From Vombatus ursinus (lineage: Eukaryota; Chordata; Mammalia; Diprotodontia; Vombatidae), in the NCBI RefSeq assembly GCF_900497805.2, contig NW_020954588.1, positions 9,907,532 to 9,971,531 of the forward strand: 64,000 nt of DNA, given 5' to 3'. Of this stretch, positions 44,701 through 57,274 are shown piece by piece (the stretch's first letter is position 1; every line of letters starts with the position of its first letter). The notes under the pieces were generated by a model. It was not told the origin of the DNA and did no database searches. It worked only from the letters and a program-made list of their open reading frames with translations. The translations under genes were made by a program, and so were the position numbers.

Positions 44701-45499
44701 TAGACTTGGATATTATGTGTACTTTAATAGTTCAGTTGGTTTGAGAGCACATGGATATGTGTGCCTTCTTCCAGTGTAGAAGCAGCCCGTACAAACCTAG
44801 TCAATAGCAGATCTACTCAATGCACTGGAGACCTTCTAGACCCCTTAACACTGTGAGAATGTAAGTGTAGTCAGTGTAGTTCCTTCTGCTCTTGCTAAAT
44901 GGCTGGACTACCTCCTTTTTGTGACTATAGCTGTTTTTAAAGAATTCCTTTGTGATCTCTGAGTGTGACTAATCCCTGATGATAAGCAGCAGTCTGTTTA
45001 TTCAGAGCGTAACTCTATTTTTGCAGTCCTCTGGGTTTCTTACAATTTTCAATTCTTCTGAATTTGTGATACATCAAGATTTTCTAGAGGAAAGTTTTTT
45101 TTGAGACTAGAAAAAGTTGACATTTGCAGTAAGTGAGCAGCTGAGAATCAATGACCCACTTTGCCAAGTGCAATTCATCCTGATTTCCTCCTTGATCAAA
45201 TAATTCTTCATACACTTGTTGCTGTTGCTTCTTTTGCTATTGTTATTGCTGTTGTTGTTTTCCTCTGTAGATTCCAAAAGATATCTGTGGTGAACTGTAC
45301 ATCTTCCTGAGGAAACCCTGTTATATTTTGGGATTTGACACAATTATTCCAATGTCATCCACTAACCAGGATATCTAGAGAATATGAGTGTCTTGATGAA
45401 ATTTTACTTCTGCTCTGACTTTGGATGGGGTATCTTCTATGATATTGATAAATGCCTTTGTCAAACTTACATATGCCCCATGATATTGACACTCAGGAT
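44701..45499. other. unassigned intergenic sequence
   Basis: No repeat or gene recognised. A degenerate gttgttgtt run near 45240 is the only low-complexity feature. Confidence 0.5.
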
Positions 45500-45560
45500 T
45501 ACTCAACAATCAAGCCAACCGACATTTATTAAGCATTTACTATGCTCAATATTCTGTATT
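45500..45560 (-). mobile_element. L3-type 3' tail, antisense
   Basis: tcaagccaaccgacatttat then taagcatttactatgctcaa is the complement of an L3 3' terminus. Confidence 0.55.
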
Positions 45561-45824
45561 GAAAATTTGTCCCTGTGTTTGTAGTGAGTTGAATACATAA
45601 ATGAGGGACACCTGATTATCTCTCTTGTTAGTTACTTTACTAGTTACTCAAAGCATGCCATTGAGTTAAGTTATAGAACTTGATTTCCTGGAAATATTTA
45701 GAGCAGAATGTTGAAGTATCTGTTAGATTTCAGATGGTTATTTAGGAATCAGGATAAGTTACATCTTGTCTTAGAGATCTGTTCCATACTATACTTCTAA
45801 TATCGAAGATTTGTCTCATAGAAT

Positions 45825-45945
45825 GATGGGAGTGAAAGTTGGAAGGACCTTGAAGATTGAAGACCTTGAAGGTTCATCCTTTATAGGTAAGGAAAAAAAA
45901 TGATACCCAAATAGAATAAATGACTCACAATAGACAATAATGTAT
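45825..45945 (-). mobile_element. MIR3-like SINE fragment, antisense
   Basis: tcatagaatgatgggagtga, agttggaaggaccttgaaga and a degenerate continuation to gaataaatgactcacaatag. Confidence 0.5.
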
Positions 45946-46850
45946 CTATTGTGTTTGAAAAAAATAATAAAATTCCTCTCCATCAGTAAAATAAACTATA
46001 ATTTAAAGGAATGAATATAATTTGTGTATAAACAGACACATTTTTAATCTACCTTATATCTTTCATAAATAATAAGATATCAAGTAAGGTAGTATCTTGG
46101 TTCACTGAAAGAATGTTCTTGCTATGATATTTACAATCATGTTAATTTGTAAAGTAATATGAAAAAATGCTCCAAGCAACACACTCAATTGTCCTATTAG
46201 GAGCCCTCGGGAAATATAGAAACTAATAGAAGGTTGTATTTTGGAACACCCATTGTTTCCTGCAACAAAGCACTCCACTGATACAAAATAATGGAATATG
46301 ATATATAAACAAGTGAAAAGGTTTTTAATTTAATTTAAAATATGTTTTTCAACACTCATTATGATGATTTCCTCTTTAGCTATTAGCATACTTGCATTAA
46401 GGAACCCTGTAATGGTGGTTTGTTATTCACAAAGGAAAAAAGAAGAAAAGTGGAAGGAAGAAAGGAAGACTATCCTAATTGTGCTTGCTATATGAAATAG
46501 TCAGAAATCTTGATTAGTGTAGGAGGAATGAATTATTAAATCTCTACCCACACTCTCCTTTTTTTAATCTCTGCTATTCAATTATGCATCAGTGAATGTT
46601 GTCATGCAATCACCAGCAAGTCATTAATTAGTGTTTATGAAAGGATTCTTCTTAGGCCTGGCCTTTAGATAATTTCATTTTGTGTATTGAAATCTTCAGT
46701 ATACAAATAGTGCAACAGAACTGATTTACTCTATATCTGAATCTCCAGCATTTTGCTTATTAGCTTTAAGTTGCTTTATTTCTTATAGACAATAATGGCT
46801 CACTGTAGACCACAATGGTTTCATTAATTGTTGTGGCATTTCTTACTGCT
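45946..46850. other. unique-looking block
   Basis: No repeat recognised. The part 46560-46850 is rich in attaat and tcattaat words that homeodomain proteins can bind. No coding frame. Confidence 0.45.
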
Positions 46851-46854
46851 CATA

Positions 46855-47085
46855 ACTCATATTTATATGGAATCCATTTCTACAGAGCTCAAAGCATTTT
46901 ATAACTCCTTAAAAGCCAGAATTTTTTTCATGATATCTTTGTGAGATCATTGAGGGACAGAAATTTTTAGACTAATTAATTATAGAGATAAGGCAAGGGG
47001 AATCAGAAAAATTAAATGATTTTCATAGAATTAGTTATTAAGGCAACCTCAAAAACAATTGAGGTGTCCTGATTCAAGCTTTGTA
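46855..47085 (-). mobile_element. decayed MIR-class SINE, antisense
   Basis: gctcaaagcattttataact, tatctttgtgagatcattga and gaggtgtcctgattcaagct give a faint MIR complement. Confidence 0.45.
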
Positions 47086-47139
47086 ATCATAGGGCTAAAG
47101 GAGACTCAGAAAATACTTTCATCTCCAAAGATTGCCATG

Positions 47140-47290
47140 ATGCAATTCAAGAAAGTGAACATTTCTTGAGTGCCTGTTCTGTATAAGGAATTCTCCTAGA
47201 CCTGGGGATGAAAAGATAAAAATCAAGCATACCCTGCACTGAAGGACTGTGATGTTCCATGGAGGAGATATTACACAGATTAGTAAATAC
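47140..47290 (-). mobile_element. L3/L2 3' end, antisense
   Basis: catttcttgagtgcctgttc, ctagacctggggatgaaaag and ccctgcactgaaggactgtg are the complement of an L2/L3 3' end. Confidence 0.6.
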
Positions 47291-48489
47291 AAAATACCTA
47301 CTGTTCCTAGTTTTCATTGAAATATAGTCAACCTCTAATCATTTGCTTTTGGCTATAGTTCCTCTGAAGGTCAGGGACTGGGTATCTCTCAACAGGAAGG
47401 AGAAATGGTAGACATACTTACTTCTTGGATATAGGAGAGAGGAGCAGAATATTTATTTATTTCTGTAATTTGGAAATTAACCCTTGGATATTTAAAGAAA
47501 GTTAGAAGTACATTACACTAATTGTCTAAAATTTTCCTATTAATTCTGCATTCCAAGATTAAACATAATACCATTTCAAAATCGAGTTGGTTGCTCATGG
47601 ATGTGTTCATGGATGTTTGAGGTCGTGGGTTCTTTTTCCTCTGTGGAAATCCTCTACAGGTATGGTTTTCTGTCTTAGCTAGAGGGGATGGTCAGGGAGT
47701 TTGTCATTGGGAAAATTCCTTTGGGAAAGTTTGAACAATTAGGCACAGTTTATCCCCAGGATGTTTCATCAATTACAAGGCATAAATCTCTAGTTTCACC
47801 TACCCAGTGATTGCTTAGACATTTATAAGAAACCCCTTCCTTTTCCCCTCCATGATGTGCTCATTTTTGAAGATTTTTTTTAAGCACAATCAGTTTATTA
47901 GCCATGGCTAGCAGTTTGCCAATAAAATGGGTCTGAGACCATCTCAGTTGGTACAAGGACTCTGAACTGAGTTTACAGAGCATCTTTATGAACATAAATG
48001 AGAAACATCAGAATGGGGAACATAATAAATGAGGAACATTAATCCCAAATTGAGGGACATGATATTCATTTACGTAGGGGTTTACAATTTCTGTTTGATT
48101 AGGGTATTTGGGTACATTTCAGTGTCATCATGGAAGTCTATCTCTTGTAACCATCCTTGAAAAGAATAGAAAAAATTTTATGAGAATGGGGAACTTTGAC
48201 AGGTGAGCAATACTCAGGGGTTTTTCCATCCTCTGTGTTTTATATCTGATCTTGGAGTAACTATGACTATAGTTTACAACAAAGCTATTAATAGAAATAA
48301 AAAACTTAAGTGGACAAAGGCAATAAATACAAGTGAAAATTTTGGTTAACAAGGGAGCTAGCTAGAGCCAATGCCCTAACAACCTACACAGAATCTCATA
48401 TATGCTTCTTAATCTACAATGATTCATAAGAACTAAATTATATGTGTAATGAAAGAATGTGATTAAAAATAAATACTTGATCAATAATT
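47291..48489. other. unassigned intergenic sequence
   Basis: No repeat or gene recognised in 1.2 kb. Confidence 0.45.
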
Positions 48490-49480
48490 TATTACTATTT
48501 CACCATAATCCATCATTATATTCATGCACCACAATTTGTTTAGCCATTCTCCTATTGATAGGCTCTACTTTGTTTCTAGTTCCTTGCTTCCAAACTTTTG
48601 TGTACAAGACAACTTTCTTTGTTCTTTATGACTTCCTCAGGGCTTATGCCTCTCAATGGAATCAGTGGATCAAGGGGTACAGTTTAGCCACTTAATTTGC
48701 ATAATTTAAAATTACTTTCCAGAATGGTTGTATGCATACACTGTCCCACCAGCAATGTTTTAGTGCAATGTGTCAAACTTTAATAGAAAGGCAGATGAAT
48801 AAGTTATAAATATTGATCTGTATAGATACATATTGACCTAGGAAACCACATATTAACATTATATATATTTTATTGTACTTTCATTTATTTTGTTAAATAT
48901 TTCCCAATTACATTTGAATCTGGTTATTTTACTGTATCTGACTTTCCACAATAACACCTACAAAACTAAAATTTTGATTATTCCTCTCTTTTATCATGTT
49001 TGCCAGATGGCTGGGTATAATGTAAAACCTCTGTGTTGTTTTGATTCTGATTTCCCTTAGTATTGGTTTTCAGGATTTTTTCTTACGGTTGATAAGAGTT
49101 TGCAATTTTTCATTTGAACACAGTTTATATCCTTACAACACTTAGGCATTAGAAAATGGCCCTTTTTTTGGTTATGTACTTGTTAATTACCTTTGTATTG
49201 GGTCCTTGCCAGAGATATTTGAGGCAATTTCTTTTAATTTTACCCCTCCTCTTCTTATATTAGTTATGTTAATTTTTCTTGTGTAAAATGTTTTCAATTT
49301 CAAATAATCTATATTTTATAGCTGTCCATCTCTCTTGTTTATTTAAGAATTGTAGGCCTGATCATGGATAAGAAACAGACCTTTTCTGTTTCTTTTCTAA
49401 TTTTCTAATGCTATGACCTTTTATCATTAAAGTTACATATACATTTCTGAACTTATCTCTGACTCTTCAGAAAGTATATA
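48490..49480 (-). mobile_element. L1 3' end, antisense, split by a hAT MITE
   Basis: caatttgtttagccattctc, agaatggttgtatgcataca, gttgttttgattctgatttc and acttgttaattacctttgta follow the L1 3' complement. The match is weaker than at 14225-15420, so it is an older copy. A hAT MITE interrupts it at 48764-48945. Confidence 0.65.
48764..48945. mobile_element. hAT-type MITE, second copy
   Basis: caatgtgtcaaactttaata resembles the left end of the 31677 element. The interior attgacctaggaaaccacat, attttgttaaatatttccca and ttacatttgaatctggttat is the same family. The right inverted terminus is missing or eroded. Confidence 0.65.
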
Positions 49481-49534
49481 AGAGGATTTTTGTTAGGTCA
49501 GGCTCTTGCCTCAGAATTAAGGTATAGTTATTTT

Positions 49535-49795
49535 ATAATTTCTGCCCAGTTGGTCTGCCCCTTTATCCTTTTATTTTCTCAGGGACACTGGCCCCCTTGT
49601 TATTTCTTCCATAAGACACTCCATGTCCTGACATCATTTGCACTGTCTGTGAGCTCTTTGAGAGGAGGGACTGTTTTTTGTTTGTTTATTTCATTTGTTT
49701 TGATTTTTTTTTTTGCTTTTATTTGTATTCTCAGCACTTAGCATAGTGTCTGGTACATAGTAGGAATTTAAAAATGCTAGCTGGCTGACTGACTA
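49535..49795 (+). mobile_element. L2/L3 LINE 3' end
   Basis: ccataagacactccatgtcc, gtgagctctttgagaggagg, ttctcagcacttagcatagt and gtctggtacatagtaggaat: a clear 3' terminus. Confidence 0.75.
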
Positions 49796-49814
49796 GATCA
49801 GCTTGTTCTTTCCT

Positions 49815-49845
49815 TTATCTATCTACCTATCTATCTATCTATCTT

Positions 49846-49877
<32 letters not shown>

Positions 49878-49888
49878 TCTATCTATTT
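49815..49888. repeat. (TATC)n with TCTG interruption
   Basis: Tetranucleotide array with a short tctg block in the middle. Confidence 0.95.
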
Positions 49889-49889
49889 C

Positions 49890-50439
49890 TAATGCTCTTT
49901 GCTTTTTAGTACTTGAGTGCTCTGGATTCTCATCTATTGGTCTGATCAACTAGTTGAGCTGACTCAACCACGTGTGGCTAAGCAGTATTGCAATTTTGAG
50001 GGGATGGAGGATAGAAATTGTGGAGATCATTAATCATTTTTAGGAATGTCCTAATCCTGATGAGATTTCAAGGCAGTCCATTGTATTCATGAAGCTGAAA
50101 GGAGCCTTCCAACAAGAACACCAGCCTATCAGTTGTCATCTTATGGAAAGAACAGAGGAAGCTACTCATAATTGGTTAACTAAGGATCATATACCTTAGG
50201 GCCTATAAAGTAAATTGGTTGTAGTTTCTGATTAGTCGATTTTCTAGTATTCCTTCTTTTCCATTTCTCTTGTGCCTTCTTTCTGAATGTAAAGGAGAAT
50301 ATTTGCTCATCTTCCCTCAATGACCATCTCTCAAACTCTGCCAGCAGTAATGGTGACTCACAATAGAAATAAATGTCAAGAAATTATACATAGTATGAGA
50401 GAGATATTCAAGGACACTGTTCCTGAACCACCACACCCA
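49890..50439. other. unassigned intergenic sequence
   Basis: No repeat or gene recognised. Confidence 0.45.
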
Positions 50440-50916
50440 CTCTAATCCATCGTACACATAGCTGACAAAGTGATTTTCTTAACTCACATGTCTGACCATC
50501 TTACTTCCTTCACTTACTAAACTCTAGTAACTCCTTATTTCAACCATCATAAAATGTAAACTGTAGTTGGCATTTAAAGCTCTTCACAACATATCTGCTC
50601 TCTATCTTTCACATACATATTGTTTCATTCAACCATACTGGCTACCTTGTTATTCCTTATACATTAAACTTCATCCCTTGTTTCCAGGCCATTTTACTGA
50701 CTGTCTCCCCTGCCTGGAAGTTTTACCCTCCTTAATCTCAATCTTTGGATCTATTTAGAATTAGGTCCAAATGCTACCTCTTGTAAGGAGGCCTTTCCTC
50801 AATCCTGGGGTATTATTATTACAGTCTAAGATTACCTTCATGTACTATGTATGTTTCAAGTATGTAATGATATCTATATCTATATCTGTATTATATATCC
50901 ATGTCTATCTATCTAC

Positions 50917-50957
<41 letters not shown>

Positions 50958-51130
50958 ATTTATCTATCTATCTAATATGATCTATCTATTATTTCCTTAA
51001 GAGCAGCAAATTTTGTGAGCTTCTTGATGGCAGGTACAGGTTTTGTTTTTTTATTCTATCTCCAGGGCTTACTATAGTGTCTAGAACATATTAAATATTT
51101 AATAAATGTCTACTGATTATTTGATTGATT
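50440..51130 (+). mobile_element. L2/L3 LINE 3' end, long
   Basis: ctaatccatcgtacacatag, catgtctgaccatcttactt, agttggcatttaaagctctt, ccaggccattttactgactg, atgctacctcttgtaaggag, then after a TATC array gagcttcttgatggcaggta and tgtctagaacatattaaata. The order is complete from the ORF2 C-terminal part to the 3' end, about 570 bp without the array. Confidence 0.8.
50875..50996. repeat. (TATC)n microsatellite inside L2/L3
   Basis: Grown in the 3' UTR of the surrounding LINE, at the place where better copies have a tttgtatatac-rich stretch. Confidence 0.95.
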
Positions 51131-51381
51131 TAAGCTTCCCTCCTCCAGCAGCTAACTTTCTATCTAGTAGTTACTAAATAAATGATAATGGGGTGGATGT
51201 CTAAGTTGATTATTTAAATCTCTATCAGGCATTTACTTCATTGTAGTCTCTTATACTTTCTAATTTTTATTTTTTACCCCTTCTGGTTGTTGCTAGTTTC
51301 CATAGCCACACAATATTCTATTCTCCACAAACTCTGCTATCAAATTCTATGACTTGTTTCTTTTTTTTTAATTGTTTTATT

Positions 51382-54290
51382 GGAGGTGGATCCAAGATGG
51401 CTGAGTAAAGATAGGTACTAGCCTGAGCTCTCTCTCTCTCAAGCCCTTCCAAATACCTTTAAAATGACTCTAAATAAATTCTAGAGCAGCAGAGCCTGCA
51501 AAAAGATGGAGTGAAGCAAATTTCCAGCCCAAGACAACCTGGAAGTGTGCTGTCTACCCTGGAAGCAGAGCCCTACTTTAGTAAAAAGTTAAGTCAAGTA
51601 ATAGGTTGGGGAAATGAGCAAACACTGGGGAAAACATCTGACTATTGAAAGTTATTATGGTGACAAGGAAAATCAAAACAAACACTGAGAAGGACAACAA
51701 AATCAAAGCTCCAACATCCAAAGCCTCCAAGAAAAATATGTATTGGTTTCAGGCCATGGAAGAGCTCAAAAATAATTTTGAAAATCAAGTAAGAGAGTTA
51801 GAGGAAAAATTAGGAAGAGAAATGAGAGTGATACAAAGGAATCATGAAAAATGAGTCAACAGCTTCATAAGGAGACAAAAAAAAATACTGAAGAAAGTAA
51901 TACCTTAAAAAGCAAATTAGGTCAAATGCTAAAAGAGATCCAAGAAGCTAATTAGGAGAAGAAAGCCTTACAAAGCAGAATTGGACAGTTGGAAAAGTAG
52001 GTCTAAAAGATCATTGAAGAAAATAATTGTTTAAAAATTAGAATGGAGCAAATGAAACCTAATGACTTTATGAGAAATCAAGAAACAATAAAACAAAACC
52101 AAAAGAATGGAAAAAAAAAATAGAAGACAATGTGAAATAGCTCATTGGAAAAACATGATCCAAAAAAAAAGAGCCTAAATATGATCTTTCAAGAAATTAT
52201 TCAGGGAAACTGCCCTGATATTCTAGAACCAGAGAGTAAAATAGAAATTGAAAGAATCCACCAATCACCTCCTGAAAGAGATCACAAAATGAAAACTCCC
52301 CGGAATATTATAGCCAAGTTCCCAGTTCAAGGAGAAAATATTGCAAATAGCCAGAAAGAAACAATTCAAGTATCATGGAGCCACAGTCCAGATAACACAA
52401 GATTTAGCAGCTTCTACATTAAAGGATCTGAGGCTTGGAATATGATATTCTGGAAGGAAAAGAAGTTAAGATTAAAACCAAGAATCATCCACAGCAAAAC
52501 TGAGTAATTCCTTCAGGGGAAAAAATGGAATTCAATGAGATAGAGGACTTTAAAGTATTCTTGTTGAAAAGATCAGAGCTAAATAGAAAACTGGGCTTTC
52601 AAATACAAGACTCAAGAGAAGCATAAAAAAGTAAACAGAAAAAGGAAATCAAAAGGGACTTAATAATTTTAAACTGCTTACATTCATACATGGGAAGATG
52701 ATATTTATAACTCATAAGACATTTTTCATTATTAAGGTAGTTAGAAGAAGTATATATAGACAGAGGGCACAGGTGTAAGTTGAATGTGAAAGGATGATAT
52801 AAAAAAATAAAATTAAGGGTGAAAGAAGAATGTCCTGGGAGAAAGGCAAAGGGAGAGGTAGAATGAAGTAAAATATCTCACATAGAAGAGACAAGAAAAA
52901 GCTTTTTCAGTAGAGGGAAAGAGGGGAAAAGTGAGGGGAAGTGAGTGAACCTTATTCTCATCAGAATTGGCATAAAAAAATGTCAATAACAGTCAATTGG
53001 GTATTGAAATCTACCTTACCCTACAGGAAAATAGGAGGGGAAGGGAATAAGAGAAGAAGGGGAGTGAGGGATGATAGAAGGGAATGCAGATTGGGGGAGG
53101 GGGTATTCAGGAGCATAACACTTTTGAGGAGGGACAGGGTGAGAAGAGAGCAAAAATAAAATAAAAAATGGAAAATAGGATGGGGGAAATACAGTTGGCA
53201 ATAGTCACTGAGAAAAAAAAATGAAGCAAATTTCTCTGATAAAGGCCTCCTTTCTCAAACATATAGAGAACTGAGTCAAATTTATAAAAATAAGAGCCAT
53301 TACCCAATTTATAAATGGTCAAAAGATATGATCAGTTTTCAGATGAAGTAATCAAAGTTATCTATAGTCATATAAAAAATACTTTAACTCATTATTGATT
53401 AGAGAAAAGCAAATTAAAAACAATTCTGAGGTACTACTTCATACCTTTTAGATTGGTTAATAGGACAGCAAAGGTAAATGACAAATGTTGGAGGGGATGT
53501 GGGAAAAAAATGAGACATTAATGCACTGTTGGTGCATTTGTGAACTCATTCAACCATTTTATAGAGCAATTTAGAACTATGCCCAAAGGGCTATAGAATC
53601 ATGCATACCCTTTGACCTAGAAATACCACTACCAGATCTGTATCCCAAAAGAGATAAAAAAGAAAAATAGCCTATATGTACAAAAATATTTATTGCAGCT
53701 CTTTTCTAAGGGTAAAGAATTAGAAGTTGAAGAGAAGCCCATAAACTGGGGAAAGGCTGAACAAGTTGTGATATGTTATTCTGATGGAATACTATTATAC
53801 TATAAGAAATGATGAACAAGATGCTTTCAGAAAAACCTGGAAAGACTTGCATGGGCTGATACAAAGTGAAATGTACTGTGCGCAAAGTAACAACAATACT
53901 TTAGGATGATCAGTTGGGAATTACTTAGCTATTCTCAGCAATACAACAATCCAACACAACTCTGAAGGGCTTATAATGAAAAATGCTATCCATCGCCAGA
54001 GAAAGAGCTGATGGTGACTGAATGCACATTGAAGCATACTTTTTTATTTTTACTTTATTTTTCTTGAGTTTTTTTTATTTTTGGTCAATATTTTCTTTCA
54101 CAACATGACTATTATGCATGATTACACATGTATAACCTATGTGGAATTTCATGCCTTCTCAATAAGAGGGTGGTGGGAAGGGAGGAAGGCAGACAATTTG
54201 GAACTCAAAGTTTTAAAAATGAATGTTAAAATTGTTTTACAAATAACTGGTGAGTAATAAAATACTAAATAAAAGCTAAAAAAATTAATT
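51382..54290 (+). mobile_element. HAL1-like (ORF2-less) L1 element, near full length
   Basis: Begins with an L1 5' UTR start (gaggtggatccaagatggct), carries an ORF1 relic (51657-52627), then about 650 bp of purine-rich noncoding DNA (cctgggagaaaggcaaaggg, ggagggacagggtgagaaga), then the conserved L1 3' region (caatttagaactatgcccaa, ataccactaccagatctgta, actggggaaaggctgaacaa) and a 3' end of ataaaatactaaat type. The endonuclease and reverse transcriptase are absent, with no trace in between. Half-L1 (HAL1) elements of mammals have this plan and borrow L1 enzymes. The alternative is an L1 with a single internal deletion of about 3.5 kb. No clear target-site duplication was found. The copy is moderately diverged. 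Confidence 0.75.
51657..52627 (+). pseudogene. L1-type ORF1 relic of the HAL1-like element
   Basis: ORF1p is an RNA-binding trimeric chaperone. The reading starts at ATG 51657 (MVTRKIKTNTEKDNKIK), passes a coiled-coil-like stretch (MEELKNNFENQVRELEEKLG) and meets a stop at 51853. A later frame (52145-52507) holds the RNA-binding part: IERIHQSPPERDHKMKTPRN corresponds to the ERxHR...PRxIIxKF motif, then NIIAKFPVQGENIANSQKE. Frameshifts scramble the C-terminal domain, whose last part is readable as the PRI-YPAKL and FNEIEDF region near 52480-52560, ending at the stop about 52625. Length about 320 codons, usual for ORF1. It is inactivated by several stops and frame changes. Confidence 0.75.
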
Positions 54291-56339
54291 AGGAAAAAAG
54301 AAAAAGTAAATTTATCAAAATCCTTTGTTTTTACCTTGTAAACATTTCTCCTATCATCATTTTCACTCCTCCTCCAAGAGACCAATTTTGTATAATGCAA
54401 CTGTTGAGGAAGAAAAAGAAGAAGCAAAGGGGGGGTGGGATGGAAAAACCAATCAACACATCAAAAATGTCTGAAATATACATGCATCGCTCAAATGTGT
54501 TGTTCCACAGAAGTGAATCCCCCTCCTCTACGAAGGTTACTCCTTATTTCTGATTCATGGTTCAGTAACAGAGATGATCTATACCTCTAGCAGAATTCCC
54601 ATGACTAATCTTTTGTCATTAAAAGGCAGTTAAGTAACTGGGAAAGGATCTTCACACTATTCCTCACTAAAAGGATGGGACATTGAAATTCAATGTGACA
54701 AGGGATTACTTTTCTATGCACATAGGTATCTTTACTTACATCACTGTGTCATACAGCTATCAAAAATGATATCATGTTAATTTGATATTAATCAAATTGC
54801 TCTATCAACAAATCAAGTGCTCTTTTCATTATACCATACTGTATCTACCTGTTGATAAGGAGGTCCTCTAAATTTATCTAAGTTGTCTTCAGATGATGCA
54901 TACAAAGCATGTAGAGTTTGGTAGTACCTTCAAGATCTCATGTTCCTCCAGCTTCATCTTTAAGACCCTAGAGACATTGTCAAACCATGTGGAGGAACTG
55001 GAGAAGACTTTTAGTGAAAGTATATATTTTTCATGCTAGAATTATCTTCTCTACATGACACACATGTTTTCTTTTGTTACAAATAAAATTATTTTGGTTA
55101 CAAAGAATGTTCAAAATCTTTGGTCATTGTTGTCCTATAAGGACTATAATCTACAAATTAGGGAGTGGGAGGCATGACTTTAATTTGCAAGGATTACCTT
55201 TGTTAGCCTAACCCATTCTGAAGTGTAGCAACATTCAAGTTGGCAAGGTTTATCTTTCTAGATAAGGTAAAAGATGGGCTTCTAGGAAGGCTAATTAGCA
55301 AAAGCATTTCAGCCAGAGCCTGGAGTCAGATGGGAAATTTTACCAGGCCAATAGACAGCATGAGCCACTGTATTATGGGGGCAGTGCCAAAAGCCAGAGA
55401 CTGTGAACCCAGCAAGAGGTGGTCCTGGGTGAATAGTTAGCAGACAAAATTGCTGAAGGGAGAGAAGCAAATACATGCTTGGTGAAATAAGTCCAATATC
55501 CTAGGTAACAATAAACAAATAGGCTAAGGCATGACAAGACAGAATAGAAAGCTGTGAGGTCAAGCAACCCTTTGACATTTATTTAGTGTCTTTGGAAATG
55601 CTTTTGAATGCCAAAAGAGGTGCAGTGGCCAAACACGTTAAACCCAAGATTCAGAAATGCCACTTCATGACTCATAAGTCATTGAATTTGCCAAACTATT
55701 TATGTAAAAGGAAGACATAGAATCATATGAGATTGGAATCCTACTCTTAGTTAAATCTGATTGATATTATGTACTCTTTTGTTTGTTTTTTTTCTTATTA
55801 CTGACAATGGTAACTTACATATAGTAGTAGATAGTTTAAAATATTTGTTGGATTGTTTCTCTTTTTCATACTTACATCCCCAGAACCTAGTAACTGGCAC
55901 ATAGAAAACACTTAATGAATAATTGTTAATTAATTAACTTATCTTCTATTGTAGTACTCACTTCTATTGTAGTACTGTAGTACTAAAATATTAAAAATAT
56001 TTTCTAAAAATATTACAATTAAGATGATTGTAACTTATGTAAGAAATTGCTTCCAAGGAAAAAGAAGAGTAGGTTTTAAGAATTTAATAAGATTCTCAAG
56101 ATTACACCAACATATATGTAAATCCTTTATGACTTTGATTAAAAGGTAGGCATAGAATTGAAGGGCAAAAAAAAATACTGGAAAATATTGCTTTGAGGTA
56201 AGACCTGATAGCAATCAAAGGCTTATAGACTAAACAGAAGCATCAAACTAAAGAACATGGTTATTTTCTTAAAGAAGTTATCAGGAGTTAGACACATCAA
56301 GTCCCACCTAATAAAACAACTAAAATAAAAGAAAGGGAA
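54291..56339. other. unassigned block
   Basis: No repeat or gene recognised over 2 kb. Several 60-90-codon frames exist on both strands but lack motifs. The first 150 bp may include a tail of the HAL1-like copy. Confidence 0.45.
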
Positions 56340-56400
56340 GGAGAGAGAGAGAGGGAAAGAGAGAGGGGGAGAGAGAGAACAAAAAGAGGAAGAAAATGAA
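56340..56400 (+). repeat. GA-rich tract
   Basis: gagagaga and ggga units, interrupted. Confidence 0.95.
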
Positions 56401-56624
56401 AAGAAATGAAAGATAAGAAAGAAATTGATCAAATCTTAACAGATAGGAAAAACACTAGATATATATTTGGGAGATATTTCCCAAAGTAGATGTCTGTGTA
56501 TTCAGTGCATTGATTCATTAGAGAAAAGATGTTAATCAATACTAAATTAAAAGAAGAAAAAAGATTAGATGAGGTAACTCCCACATGACCTATTTAAACA
56601 ATCCCTTAATAGCCAGAAAGGGAA

Positions 56625-57005
56625 ATAATCCTATTGTGAGGTGAAGGGCATGCTATTTTGTTTCAAAAGACTGGGTTTGAACCCCCACCCCAGCTTTACC
56701 ACCTACTCCTTAAATGGACAAACCATAGTACCTGCCTCTGTCTTAGTGTCCTCATTTGTAAAATGAGATGATTGGTTTAGTTCAGAGGTCAGCAAACTAT
56801 GGTCTGCAAGCCAAATCAGTCCTGCCACCTTTTCTTTCTATTTCCCCCTAAATTAAAAATTTTAATCTTTAATTGAAACTGTAAAAAAAATATTATTATC
56901 TGTACAAAAACAAGCAGCAGGGGAATTTGGCCTATGGGCTTTAGTTTATTATCACTTGTTCTGGATGTCCTTTAACCTCTATTCCTGTTCTGAATCTTAT
57001 GAAAG
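56625..57005 (+). mobile_element. MIR-class SINE split by a hAT MITE
   Basis: Left 56625-56782: tgggtttgaacccccacccc, gtcctcatttgtaaaatgag, atgattgg. Right 56964-57005: gatgtcctttaacctctatt, cctgttctgaatcttatga. The join of the two halves restores the consensus region gactagatgrcct...ctatga. Confidence 0.75.
56783..56963 (+). mobile_element. hAT-Charlie-like MITE (MER20/MER58-like)
   Basis: Left end cagaggtcagcaaactatgg with tctgcaagccaaatc, interior tacaaaaacaagcagcaggg, right end atttggcctatgggctttag...cttgttctg. The GGTCxGCAAACTATGG start is typical of hAT-Charlie MITEs. 181 bp, no coding sequence. The exact family is uncertain. Confidence 0.72.
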
Positions 57006-57274
57006 GATAGACATTACTATAAACTATGACCATTTCATATAGTAGAAACCAAAAGGTGATTTAAATAGTCTGACACACATTCCTACAGTGAGGAGAACAG
57101 AAGAGTCTAGAAATCACTTTTGCACATAAACACTTGATCTCATTGACAGAGATTTTGTAGCCAAAAGCAAAACCAATGTGTAAAATAAACTTATGGGTAA
57201 TTTTGTGAGTATGCTGGTAGAAAATTATGAGTAATGGCCTCTCATCAGAATAATTGAGGTGAAAAGCATATTTA

